Positions 17,299 to 24,713 of a DNA stretch of 34,847 bases are shown here, piece after piece. A program made the position numbers and the translations under genes. Numbering within the stretch: position 1 is the first letter of the stretch; the number at the start of each line of letters is the position of its first letter. This stretch comes from Candidatus Thorarchaeota archaeon (GTDB lineage: Archaea > Asgardarchaeota > Thorarchaeia > Thorarchaeales > Thorarchaeaceae), in NCBI GenBank assembly GCA_018238375.1, contig JABCTJ010000155.1:1-34847 (forward strand), read 5' to 3'. Below the pieces are notes generated by a model. It was given only the letters and a program-made list of their open reading frames with translations. It searched no databases and was not told where the DNA came from.

Positions 17299-18231
17299 TC
17301 ACGCTGTCTGTTCCATTGCAATCAGGAACCCTTCGGGTTTCACCTTTAGCTCATCTAAAGCCAGCTCTTCAGCTGGTATTCCCATTGCCAGGCCTAGTAG
17401 TTGAGTGAAATGTAGTACTGGCATGTTGTAAGTTTCGTCAAACATCTTCTCAGCGGAGGACTGGTGTTGGTCATACATCAAGTGACAACTGGGACATATG
17501 GTGGTCATTGCATCAGCTTGGGCATTTTTGACGTTACGGAATTTGTCCGCAATTAGATTCAAAGGCAGATCAAGATTGACGCCTGCTATCACTGCACCAC
17601 AACATTCCTTCTCGTCTGCATACCTCACAGGTTCAGCACCCAGCAATGCAATGAACTCCCGAAGGAATTCGGGGTCCTCAAAGTCGTCGAATTCTAGATA
17701 CTTGGAGGGCATCAAGAGGTGACAACCATAATGGGCAGCTATTCTCATACCGCTGAGAGGGCGCTTGATGTAGGTCTTGAGTTTCTCGAATCCAATGTCT
17801 TCAACAAAGACTCTAAGTAGATGCTTAACTTCTATGGTTCCCTGAAACTCTGTACGAATGGTCTTGAGGTATCTGTTGACGCGCTCCCTACTCTTTCTGT
17901 TTCCCTTCAGATGCTTATTCGTCTTCATGAGCTGTCCTGTACAACCAGAACAGAGTGTGAGTATATCTAGACCCTTCTTCTCTGCGATGGCTAGGTTTCG
18001 CGCAGACAGGGCAAGAGTCATCTCGTGGTTGACTGCATCAATCGGAAGGCCGCAGCAATTGGCTCCTTTCATCTCCACAAGTTTTACTCCAAGCTTCTTC
18101 AGGACTCTCCTTGCAGATATCTCGTAGGCGCGCTCACGTAAGGGGGTCGCGCAGCCTAGATAGAATGCATATTTCAACACAGCGTCCTTCTTCGACTCTG
18201 AATTTCCTGCACTCTTTGGCTTGCCACTCAT
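17299..18231 (-). CDS. hdrB: Heterodisulfide reductase subunit B (HdrB)
   Basis: Catalytic-type Hdr subunit with two CCG domains that bind non-cubane [4Fe-4S] clusters. The 310 aa protein shows CCG site 1 as C27, C59-C60, C94 and C97 (YLGC, NCCG, CSGC), and site 2 as C170, C210-C211, C246 and C249 (HYGC, ECCG, CPSC). All ligands are present. In methanogens this subunit reduces the CoM-S-S-CoB heterodisulfide. In non-methanogens the disulfide or other substrate is usually unknown. It overlaps the upstream hdrC stop by 4 nt, so the two are translationally coupled. It has an N-terminal basic, lysine-rich extension of about 18 residues. Confidence 0.93.
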   Translation of the reverse strand: MSGKPKSAGNSESKKDAVLKYAFYLGCATPLRERAYEISARRVLKKLGVKLVEMKGANCCGLPIDAVNHEMTLALSARNLAIAEKKGLDILTLCSGCTGQLMKTNKHLKGNRKSRERVNRYLKTIRTEFQGTIEVKHLLRVFVEDIGFEKLKTYIKRPLSGMRIAAHYGCHLLMPSKYLEFDDFEDPEFLREFIALLGAEPVRYADEKECCGAVIAGVNLDLPLNLIADKFRNVKNAQADAMTTICPSCHLMYDQHQSSAEKMFDETYNMPVLHFTQLLGLAMGIPAEELALDELKVKPEGFLIAMEQTA

Positions 18232-18782
18232 TCTTTGTCCTCCTTCTCGGCTATTGTATCATGAAAGCCTGTGGCTTTAGCCAGCTTTTCCATGTGTGCT
18301 GGCGGTGTTTCAGAAAGTGGCGGGAGTCCTATCGCTATTCTCTTTTTCATCTTGAATTTGGAGGTTTTGTACGCATAGCCTGCGCTTAGGATGTTCTTCC
18401 CGACTTCTCTATAGACTCTCGGTATGTACCCCTTTTTCACTGCCAGATTCTGGAACACACGAAGCACATCCTTGACTTCTACACCTTGGGGGCAATGATC
18501 AGTACATGTGTAGCAGGCGGCACACAACCATATTGTATCGCTGGAGAGAAGCCTCTCCTCGAGTCCCAGTTGAGCTAGTCGTATTGCTGTACGAGGGCGG
18601 TACGAGTCTGTGATATCAGCTATCGGGCAGCAGGAAGTACATGTCCCACATTGGAAGCAGTACTTGAGGGTCTCCCCTCCTGGCATGCTCAACACTTCAT
18701 GCTTGAACGCTGGGTCGACCCTTGAGGGCGTCTGCAACTTTACTCCTTCAGATTCTACGACATTATCGGTCATGTCATCCAC
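18228..18782 (-). CDS. hdrC: Heterodisulfide reductase subunit C (HdrC)
   Basis: Electron-transfer subunit linking HdrA to HdrB. The 184 aa protein has two classical [4Fe-4S] motifs, C42-x2-C45-x2-C48-x3-C52 and C87-x2-C90-x2-C93-x3-C97, in the typical HdrC context (YCFQCGTCTSCCP, WLCAACYTCTDHCP). No transmembrane HdrE-like partner is present, so this is the cytoplasmic HdrABC type. It is the first gene of the hdrCB pair on minus and lies about 4 kb from hdrA-mvhD on the same strand, with the AOR operon in between. Confidence 0.93.
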   Translation of the reverse strand: MDDMTDNVVESEGVKLQTPSRVDPAFKHEVLSMPGGETLKYCFQCGTCTSCCPIADITDSYRPRTAIRLAQLGLEERLLSSDTIWLCAACYTCTDHCPQGVEVKDVLRVFQNLAVKKGYIPRVYREVGKNILSAGYAYKTSKFKMKKRIAIGLPPLSETPPAHMEKLAKATGFHDTIAEKEDKE

Positions 18783-18939
18783 TTGCTCCCATTTCGTGAG
18801 TCAGAGAATGCGTTGCTCTCGGTTCCAAAATGCGAGTATTAACGTTTGCGAAGTGTGAGCTTCATGTCTGGGATAAAAATAGTGCCACATGGAGCCCCGA
18901 ATGGAGCTCCCATCTGCCTGTGATGCAACCAGCGGCGGT

Positions 18940-19383
18940 CTACTTGTGAATGATATCTAGATTCTCAACTAGTTTTACACAGCTGCCTACAAGACACTGC
19001 CCAATCGGGCACGAGTTGACCGCGATATCGAAGAGTCTCTGGACCTTCTTATCAGCAACGCCTTTCGGCACGGCCACTTTCGTGTTGATGTAGATGGCAG
19101 TGAAGGCGCTTAGCTGAGTTTCCTCGTCGGTCTCATAATCGCCTGTGATCTCAGACGTCAGGTCTAGGACCTCAATTCGACCCTTGCCACACGCAATCTC
19201 GAAAATGATGTTGACACAGGAACCGATTGAAGCAAGGAACAACTGGTGTGGGGTTGTTGTTCCGGGGTGGCTCGTCAATTCCGGTGGTGCACACACAGCG
19301 GCGCTTTGGTACCCGCCAAGCGTGATGTGATGAACCTCAGGAACAGTGGTTCTCTTCAGTGTAGCTTTGAACTGTTTTGCCAT
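18940..19383 (-). CDS. OsmC/Ohr-family protein
   Basis: 147 aa protein of the OsmC fold, whose members reduce organic hydroperoxides using a pair of reactive cysteines. The helix cysteine is C56 (ASIGSCVNII). The C-terminal region has C125, C130 and C135 (NSCPIGQCLVGSC), in the position of the second catalytic cysteine (typically SCPV). Cysteines are more numerous than usual. The N-terminal LTSHPGTTTPHQLFLASIGSC matches the standard GxxPxxLLLAALGSC pattern. It lies alone between HdrC and DnaG. A peroxide or thiol role is consistent with the neighbouring oxygen-sensitive enzymes but is inferred. Confidence 0.85.
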   Translation of the reverse strand: MAKQFKATLKRTTVPEVHHITLGGYQSAAVCAPPELTSHPGTTTPHQLFLASIGSCVNIIFEIACGKGRIEVLDLTSEITGDYETDEETQLSAFTAIYINTKVAVPKGVADKKVQRLFDIAVNSCPIGQCLVGSCVKLVENLDIIHK

Positions 19384-19545
19384 TGCATTTCCACTCTGTT
19401 AGATAAAATGGGCGACAAGTGGTGTCACATTGACGCCTTAATTCCTGTTGGCCCAATCCATTCGCCACTTAAACCTTACAGTTTCCACCCAAATACCCAA
19501 CGAACGGCCATGTTCTGTAACCAATCTGTTCCATTGAGATTCTAT

Positions 19546-20883
19546 TTACTGCTCCACGTCATCAAAGGTAGCAACCCGCATGGTTGCAGGTTTCTTCTCG
19601 ATGTCAGTTTTCGCAGCTCCAATCAGCAGTTTCACCTTCTTGCTGTTCGCTACGTCAACTAGGCGTTGCGTAACAACACCATCGAAAATCACCGCATCAA
19701 CGGAATCCTGTAACTCCAATGTCTTGGCCAAATCAGCAACCCCGCATTCAACTAGGACTTTCTGATTGTTGCCAAACAGAACTGCTTTGAACGATTCCTT
19801 GACATCGGTCACCGCCTTGATGTAAGCTGCATCTACATTCTCAGTCGACAGTTTGGGTGTTCTGCTTCTTCTCGGTGTTTCAGCACGTCTAGTCGTAGTT
19901 CCAGCTCTCTTAGGCGCTCGAGATTGCGTAGTCCGAGTTTTGCTCGGCGTTCTAGTGCGAGTGGTTCTAGTCTTCTCAGTCTTTCGAAACGCATCCTCTC
20001 TCCTAGGCTGGCGTCTTGTCTTTGCAGGTGCTTTTGTCTTTCGACCGCTGACGAGAGCCAAAGCTTGGTCTGCTGGTATCCTAGTCTGCAAAGCCTTAGT
20101 CACTTGACGGCGTGAGAGTTCTTCAACCTCCTTTCCCTCAGGAGCCCTTGCGATATAGTCTACATTGGCTACTTGCATCAGCTCACGAAGGATTAGGTCT
20201 CCACCACGATCCCCATCGAGGAACGCGATTGTTGTCATTCCTCTCTTCTTTGTCAAATTGATGACTGTTTTGGGCACACGTGTGCCCTCAACGGCGATTG
20301 TGTTGTTGATTCCCATCTTCATCAGGTTGATTATATCCGCTCTGCCCTCAACAATGATAATCTCTTTGCTGCCAGCCAATTCTGGACCTGCTGGAAGCTT
20401 ATCCAGCCCATACTTGGCGACGTTCCTCTTGCTGGCCTTCGTGACAGCAGACGTTATCTCATCCGACCCGGGGGCAATGTCCTCTTCCCATCCTTTGAGT
20501 ATGCTAATTGCTCGGCTTACAACCTTTCTACGCTTAGCACCTCGGATATCCTCAAGCTTCAACAATGTAACCTTGGCCATGCAAGGGCCTACCCGGTCGA
20601 CGGTTTCTAGGGACGCAGCTAAGATTGCTGTGGCAGTTTTATTGAGTGATACTGGAATCACTACTTCGCCTTTGCTCTTGCCGCCTTGGGATCTGATTAC
20701 AATCTGAATTCTTCCAATTCTACCCGTTCGCTGAAGTTCTCTTAGGTCAAGGTCCTCTCCAAGAAGACCTTCTGTCTGTCCGAATACTGCTCCAACGACA
20801 TCTGGCTTGTCGACTACCCCATCTATTTCGATCTTTGCTCTAATGACATATTTTGCCGTTGAGCTATCGAAGTCTGTACCCAT
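19546..20883 (-). CDS. dnaG: Archaeal DnaG (TOPRIM primase-like protein) with basic low-complexity linker
   Basis: 445 aa. The N-terminal domain (about 1-165) is followed by a TOPRIM domain (about 172-255) with the catalytic glutamate E179 in IIIVEGRAD and D223/D225 in FLDGDRGGD, all intact. Archaeal DnaG has been described both as a primase and as an exosome-associated RNA-binding subunit. Residues about 281-345 form an unusual linker rich in arginine, threonine and proline (KTRTTRTRTPSKTRTTQSR and similar), with no predicted fold. A conserved-looking C-terminal domain (350-445) follows. The linker probably binds nucleic acid, which is an inference. Confidence 0.92.
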   Translation of the reverse strand: MGTDFDSSTAKYVIRAKIEIDGVVDKPDVVGAVFGQTEGLLGEDLDLRELQRTGRIGRIQIVIRSQGGKSKGEVVIPVSLNKTATAILAASLETVDRVGPCMAKVTLLKLEDIRGAKRRKVVSRAISILKGWEEDIAPGSDEITSAVTKASKRNVAKYGLDKLPAGPELAGSKEIIIVEGRADIINLMKMGINNTIAVEGTRVPKTVINLTKKRGMTTIAFLDGDRGGDLILRELMQVANVDYIARAPEGKEVEELSRRQVTKALQTRIPADQALALVSGRKTKAPAKTRRQPRREDAFRKTEKTRTTRTRTPSKTRTTQSRAPKRAGTTTRRAETPRRSRTPKLSTENVDAAYIKAVTDVKESFKAVLFGNNQKVLVECGVADLAKTLELQDSVDAVIFDGVVTQRLVDVANSKKVKLLIGAAKTDIEKKPATMRVATFDDVEQ

Positions 20884-21031
20884 CTATTTTCTACTCCTAT
20901 TGTCTTCTCATATGATACTGCCATGTGTACGCCTCCGACTGACCGAGTCTCCGCCTCGATGGCTCGTCACAGCCTATGCTATCTCTTCACATTCCGTTTG
21001 GAATGAACTACCAACTACCGCGGTAATGTTT

Positions 21032-21172
21032 CATGACCTTTGTGAAATGATGATTGTGATGTGATAATCCCATGAATGATGATGGTCCTCAGACCAGCGT
21101 AATGGTTTCTTACGGCTCGCTCTTGAGCCAGAGGAACCACATGACATTTGTAATATGATGATTTTATGATAT
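21032..21172 (+). repeat. Imperfect direct repeat pair (about 33 bp units, 108 bp apart)
   Basis: The first unit (21032-21064) begins CATGACCTTTGTGAAATGATG. The second (21140-21172) begins CATGACATTTGTAATATGATG. Both continue with GATT and a run of ATG/GTG-rich sequence. The spacing and AT-rich content could mark a regulatory or replication-linked element, or ATGATGA-type C boxes of small RNAs. I could not find matching D boxes for either. Confidence 0.45.
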
Positions 21173-21390
21173 GCAAAGTTTCACTGGAACATATCCAGCA
21201 GTACTCTACACACAAAAAACGGGAATGTATCTATTTGAAGCTGTCGCTGTTAACATATGGTTTTACAATTCAAAAGATTCTGCTTCGTCAATCAATTGCA
21301 GTTCGCGCCAATTAGCAATGCTAATAACAATCCATGTTTAAGTTCTCAAGTCCGGATTCAACATGCCCGGCCGCGAGGGCGCACTGAGAT

Positions 21391-21592
21391 TTGCTCGATG
21401 ATGTGTTGCGCAAAGGCTGGGAAACAGTCTGGATTCAGCCTGTTGAATACCATTTGGACGAGCCACAACGGACTCGTATGATAGGGATGCAAATCCTCAG
21501 ATGAATCATGGGTCACCCTGGTTTCGTACATTGACAGGCCGGTCAGTGCCATAATGTCCCGGCACGAGACAGCTCAGTGGAGCCGGAGGTAA
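21391..21592 (+). pseudogene. Possible remnant of a small frameshifted gene
   Basis: Frame 1 is open from TTG 21391 to TGA 21502 (37 codons, rich in W, D, E and R). Another frame is open from 21485 to TAA 21590 with a similarly protein-like sequence. Joining them requires a shift near 21490-21505. I recognise no family. It could equally be chance in a GC-moderate region. An RNA-level or comparative search would be needed to decide. Confidence 0.22.
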
Positions 21593-21654
21593 CCTCTGAC
21601 GCTGTGATACTGGGAGTTAGTGTGATGGGACACAGGCATTGACCACCATCGTAG

Positions 21655-22326
21655 CTAAACTTCTACAGACTCACCGGGCTTGATAATCTCAACCTTAACT
21701 TCTGGAATTTGCTTGTTCACAAGACGCTTGAACTCTGCAGGGTCTGCTTGGATGACCGGGAAGGTATCGTAGTGCATGGGAATCACAACGCGTGGCTTGA
21801 TTAGCTCAGTAGCCACGGCAGCCTGGCGGACATCCATAACATAGTAGGATCCAATCGGAAGAAATGCAACATCGGGTTTGTAGAGCTGTCCAAACAGCTT
21901 CATACTGGCGAACACACCCGTATCCCCTGGATGATAGAAAGTGCCACTGGAAAATCTGACGATGAAACCAGTAGGCGCTCCCACTCCACACGAATGAAAC
22001 GCTTGCACCAGTGTCACGATTACGCCATCAATATCCACACTACCACCAATATTCAGAGTGTGAATGTTCTTGACACCCTGTTCTCGCGCTTGGATTGCCA
22101 GCTCGTTTATTGCCACGAAGTAGGCTCCGGTCTTCTTGCAGATCTCGAGTGCTTCTGAATAGCCATGGTCCCCGTGGTCATGTGTGACAAGTACAATGTC
22201 TGCTTTGCCCACATCTTTGACCTTTATCGGTGAGGTTGGACCGTTCAACCAAGGGTCAACATATACAGTCTTGCCATCTGCTTCAACCTTGAATGAAGCG
22301 TGACCGAGATATGTAATTTTCATCAT
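21655..22326 (-). CDS. UPF0173-type metal-dependent hydrolase (metallo-beta-lactamase fold)
   Basis: 223 aa protein with the metal-binding signature THDHGDH (48-54) and further ligands in VQAFHSC, HPGDTG and PMHYDT. It starts in the family manner, MKITYLGHASFKVE. It belongs to the UlaG-like branch of beta-lactamase-fold hydrolases, a compact family common in archaea and bacteria whose substrate is mostly unknown. The two leading methionines (22326 and 22323) are both possible starts, with a GGAAA ribosome-binding site upstream. It is divergent from the first methionine aminopeptidase gene. Confidence 0.9.
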   Translation of the reverse strand: MMKITYLGHASFKVEADGKTVYVDPWLNGPTSPIKVKDVGKADIVLVTHDHGDHGYSEALEICKKTGAYFVAINELAIQAREQGVKNIHTLNIGGSVDIDGVIVTLVQAFHSCGVGAPTGFIVRFSSGTFYHPGDTGVFASMKLFGQLYKPDVAFLPIGSYYVMDVRQAAVATELIKPRVVIPMHYDTFPVIQADPAEFKRLVNKQIPEVKVEIIKPGESVEV

Positions 22327-22440
22327 ATCATTTCCTGAACTATTCTAGGTTCATACTTGAGCAGTTTCTTACTTCAATGCTTTGGCTTATTCAACACGTT
22401 GCGCAAGTGTTGATGACGTTCGTCATTTGCGGCCATCAAG

Positions 22441-22450
22441 TAACTTTAAG
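22441..22450 (+). promoter_or_regulatory. Putative TATA box of the first methionine aminopeptidase gene
   Basis: TAACTTTAAG lies about 26-30 nt upstream of ATG 22472, the spacing expected between an archaeal TATA box and the transcription start. The transcript would begin at or near the ATG, that is, leaderless. This is the main reason for rejecting the much longer upstream reading frame. Confidence 0.45.
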
Positions 22451-22471
22451 ACCGCGCCTGAGGCCAGCTGC

Positions 22472-23380
22472 ATGATTACTCACATGACAATTCGTCCGAC
22501 TCCAGATTTCATTAAGGCTGGAGCTATTGCCGCAAGGGTTCTGAGAGAAGTCACTAAAGAAGTCCGACCGGGTGTGAAGGTCATTAGGATTTGCCAGCTG
22601 GCTGAACATAAGATAGCAGAGTATGGGGGCAAACCAGCTTTTCCCTGCAACGTTTCGATAGATGATGAGGCTGCCCATTACACCAGTCCCCATGGTGACA
22701 AGAAGGTGTTTCCGGACAAAGGGCTCGTCAAGGTGGACCTAGGGGCGCACGTGAATGGTCATCTATCTGATACAGCAGTAACAGTAGACCTAGATGGATC
22801 TTATGAGAAATTTGTCACAGCGGCCAAAATTGCTCTTGAGAGGGCAATCGAGGTGATTGAACCTGGTGTGAAGCTTGGAGAGGTAGGCGCAGTCATCGAG
22901 AGAGAGATAAAGAAACATGGTCTACGTCCGGTCCACCAACTCTCTGGACATCAGCTGAAGCCTTGGACACTTCATGCAGGAAAAACTGTGCCAAATGTTG
23001 GCATGCGAAGAAGCGAGAGGATGAACCTTGGTGAAACCTTCGCAATCGAACCTTTCTCCACCGACGGCAATGGAACAGTCAAGGGCAGCAATGATGCCTA
23101 CATCTTTTCGAATGTCATGTCCAGCAAGAAGAAGATGGACCGCCTGTCTGCACAGATTCGTAACATAGCTCGACGGAGATTTGGAACACTACCATGGGCA
23201 GGAAGATGGCTAAACGACAAGAAGATAGACGTTACAGCTGCTCTTCACTCCCTCTTAAGGGCTGGTGCCATCAGAGCCTATCCTGTCCTGCTTGAAGGTA
23301 AGGGCGGCATGGTTGCCCAGTTCGAGCACACGGTTTTTGTCGCGGAGGAAGGGGCGATTGTTACAACCCGGCCCAACTGA
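22472..23380 (+). CDS. map: Methionine aminopeptidase type II, copy 1
   Basis: Removes the initiator methionine from nascent proteins. All five metal ligands and the catalytic histidine are visible: H in EAAHYTSP, D in KVDLGAH, D in LSDTAVTVD, H in LSGHQLK, E in AIEPF and E in FEHTVF. The frame is open from a TTG at 22382, but that adds 30 unlikely residues. ATG 22472 (or 22484) fits the family start (TIRPTPDFIKAGAIAARVL) and the TATA spacing. A second, diverged MetAP gene follows 65 bp downstream on the same strand. Confidence 0.94.
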   Translation: MITHMTIRPTPDFIKAGAIAARVLREVTKEVRPGVKVIRICQLAEHKIAEYGGKPAFPCNVSIDDEAAHYTSPHGDKKVFPDKGLVKVDLGAHVNGHLSDTAVTVDLDGSYEKFVTAAKIALERAIEVIEPGVKLGEVGAVIEREIKKHGLRPVHQLSGHQLKPWTLHAGKTVPNVGMRRSERMNLGETFAIEPFSTDGNGTVKGSNDAYIFSNVMSSKKKMDRLSAQIRNIARRRFGTLPWAGRWLNDKKIDVTAALHSLLRAGAIRAYPVLLEGKGGMVAQFEHTVFVAEEGAIVTTRPN

Positions 23381-23445
23381 TAGTAGATAGCGTGTTCAAA
23401 GAACTTCTTAAGAACACTGCATGAACTATTCTTGCGTGCACATCA

Positions 23446-24345
23446 ATGAACGCAAAACCTAATCCTGCTCAAGTGAAGGCGGGCAAAATCGCAGCAAGGG
23501 TCCTTCAAAAAACCTGTAATGAGGTGAAACCAAGGGCCTTGGTCCGCACAATCTGCAGGAATGCTGAGAAAAAGACAATCAAATATGGAGGCAGTCCTGC
23601 CTTCCCATGCAATATTTGCATAGACCAGATTGCTGCACACTACACATCACCCAAAGATGATCGAGCCAAGATTCCCGATTCCGGTCTAGTGAAGGTTGAC
23701 ATCGGCGTGCACATCGATGGATACATCGCCGATACTGCAAGAACTATTGATGTGGACAGCACGTTAGAGGGTTTCGTGGCATCAACAGAGGACGCATTGG
23801 AAGAGGCAATCAATCTACTCAAACCCGGACTACCCCTTGGAGATGTGGGCAAGCTGATTGAAAAAATAATCAAAGCATATGGCCTCCGTCCTATCAAGAA
23901 CCTCTCTGGCCACAGTTTGAAGCAGTACAGACTACATGCAGGGAAGGTAATACCAAATGTCAAACGGCGAGGAACTGAGAAAGTAGAGATTGGCGACTGC
24001 TATGCCATTGAGCCTTTCGCCACAAATGGGACTGGTACTGTGATAGACAGTGATTATGTCTACATATTTTCAAATACGGGCATTGACAAACCCCTTGAGG
24101 GGTTGACAGAGAAGCTTAGGCTGCATCTCCGAGAGCGGTACGGTCCGTTTCCTTTCGCATCACGTTGGATAGGAACTGCTGGCACACAGCTTAACATAGG
24201 TGATGGGCTCAAGGAGCTGCTGAAAGCCAAAGCAATCCGGGGCTATCCTGTGCAGGTTGAGAAGAAGGGGCGCCTAGTAGCCCAGTCTGAACACACAGTC
24301 TTCATTTCAAGTGAAGGTCCGATGATACTGACCAAACCGGATTAG
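23446..24345 (+). CDS. map: Methionine aminopeptidase type II, copy 2 (tandem paralogue)
   Basis: 299 aa. It keeps every catalytic position seen in copy 1: H in IAAHYTSP, D in KVDIGVH, D in IADTARTID, H in LSGHSLK, E in AIEPF and E in SEHTVF, so it should be active. It is clearly a relative of copy 1 over its whole length but differs at many positions (for example HLSDTAVTVD against YIADTARTID). The duplication is therefore old rather than recent. Divergent S1 pockets would allow different substrate preference. It overlaps the convergent zinc-ribbon membrane protein gene by 4 nt at the stops. Confidence 0.94.
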   Translation: MNAKPNPAQVKAGKIAARVLQKTCNEVKPRALVRTICRNAEKKTIKYGGSPAFPCNICIDQIAAHYTSPKDDRAKIPDSGLVKVDIGVHIDGYIADTARTIDVDSTLEGFVASTEDALEEAINLLKPGLPLGDVGKLIEKIIKAYGLRPIKNLSGHSLKQYRLHAGKVIPNVKRRGTEKVEIGDCYAIEPFATNGTGTVIDSDYVYIFSNTGIDKPLEGLTEKLRLHLRERYGPFPFASRWIGTAGTQLNIGDGLKELLKAKAIRGYPVQVEKKGRLVAQSEHTVFISSEGPMILTKPD

Positions 24346-24704
24346 AACCTGTCCTTCTCCGGCTCTTCTCTGACGACATAAACGCCCTCTATAGCCATCT
24401 TTCCACTACACTTGGGGCAGTTCGCCTCCAAGGGCTTGAGAATATAATCGCCTTTCTCGTAGTCACGTATCTCCTTGAAGTCGCACCCGTTACACCTGAT
24501 TTCGGTGACTGTCGGAAGTGATGTTTTTACTTCCTTCTTCTTTCGACCTGCAGTTAACAGGCTGAATCCCATTGACATCATTACCAGACCGACGATAAAT
24601 AGAACAAACGATAAGCTTCCCGTATTAGGATCCATCCCATAGGCTAGAGTCAAACCCCCACCGATTGTCAAGACCGCGCCAAGTATCTTAGAAATAATTC
24701 CCAT
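24342..24704 (-). CDS. Small membrane protein with C-terminal zinc ribbon
   Basis: 120 aa. Two hydrophobic helices (about residues 5-23 and 31-52) are followed by a basic turn (GRKKKE) and a cytoplasmic zinc ribbon with C71-x2-C74 and C96-x2-C99. The linker CDFKEIRDYEKGDYI is a pattern I recall from small archaeal membrane proteins of unknown function. It lies 9 nt downstream of the DUF1512 gene on the same strand, so the two are probably one transcript and may act together at the membrane. Confidence 0.75.
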   Translation of the reverse strand: MGIISKILGAVLTIGGGLTLAYGMDPNTGSLSFVLFIVGLVMMSMGFSLLTAGRKKKEVKTSLPTVTEIRCNGCDFKEIRDYEKGDYILKPLEANCPKCSGKMAIEGVYVVREEPEKDRF

Positions 24705-24713
24705 GCAAACACC

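Larger units (their letters stand above)
20884..21654 (+). other. 771 bp gene-poor region between dnaG and the UPF0173 gene
   Basis: No intact recognisable gene is seen. The left half holds an imperfect direct repeat (21032-21064 and 21140-21172). The right half holds two coding-like segments in shifted plus frames, 21391-21504 and 21485-21592, neither with a good start. The first includes GWETVWIQPVEYHLDEPQR and the second SWVTLVSYIDRPVSAIMSR. Together they could be the remains of one small frameshifted gene. No tRNA, 5S or SRP-like signature was found. Confidence 0.4.

Noticed and set aside
17299-18782. HdrBC as evidence for methanogenesis
   Set aside because: No Mcr, Mtr or Mvh hydrogenase genes are in the window, and HdrBC relatives are common in non-methanogens.
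22382-22471. N-terminal extension of the first methionine aminopeptidase from a TTG
   Set aside because: The extra 30 residues do not resemble the family and run across the likely TATA box; ATG 22472 fits better.
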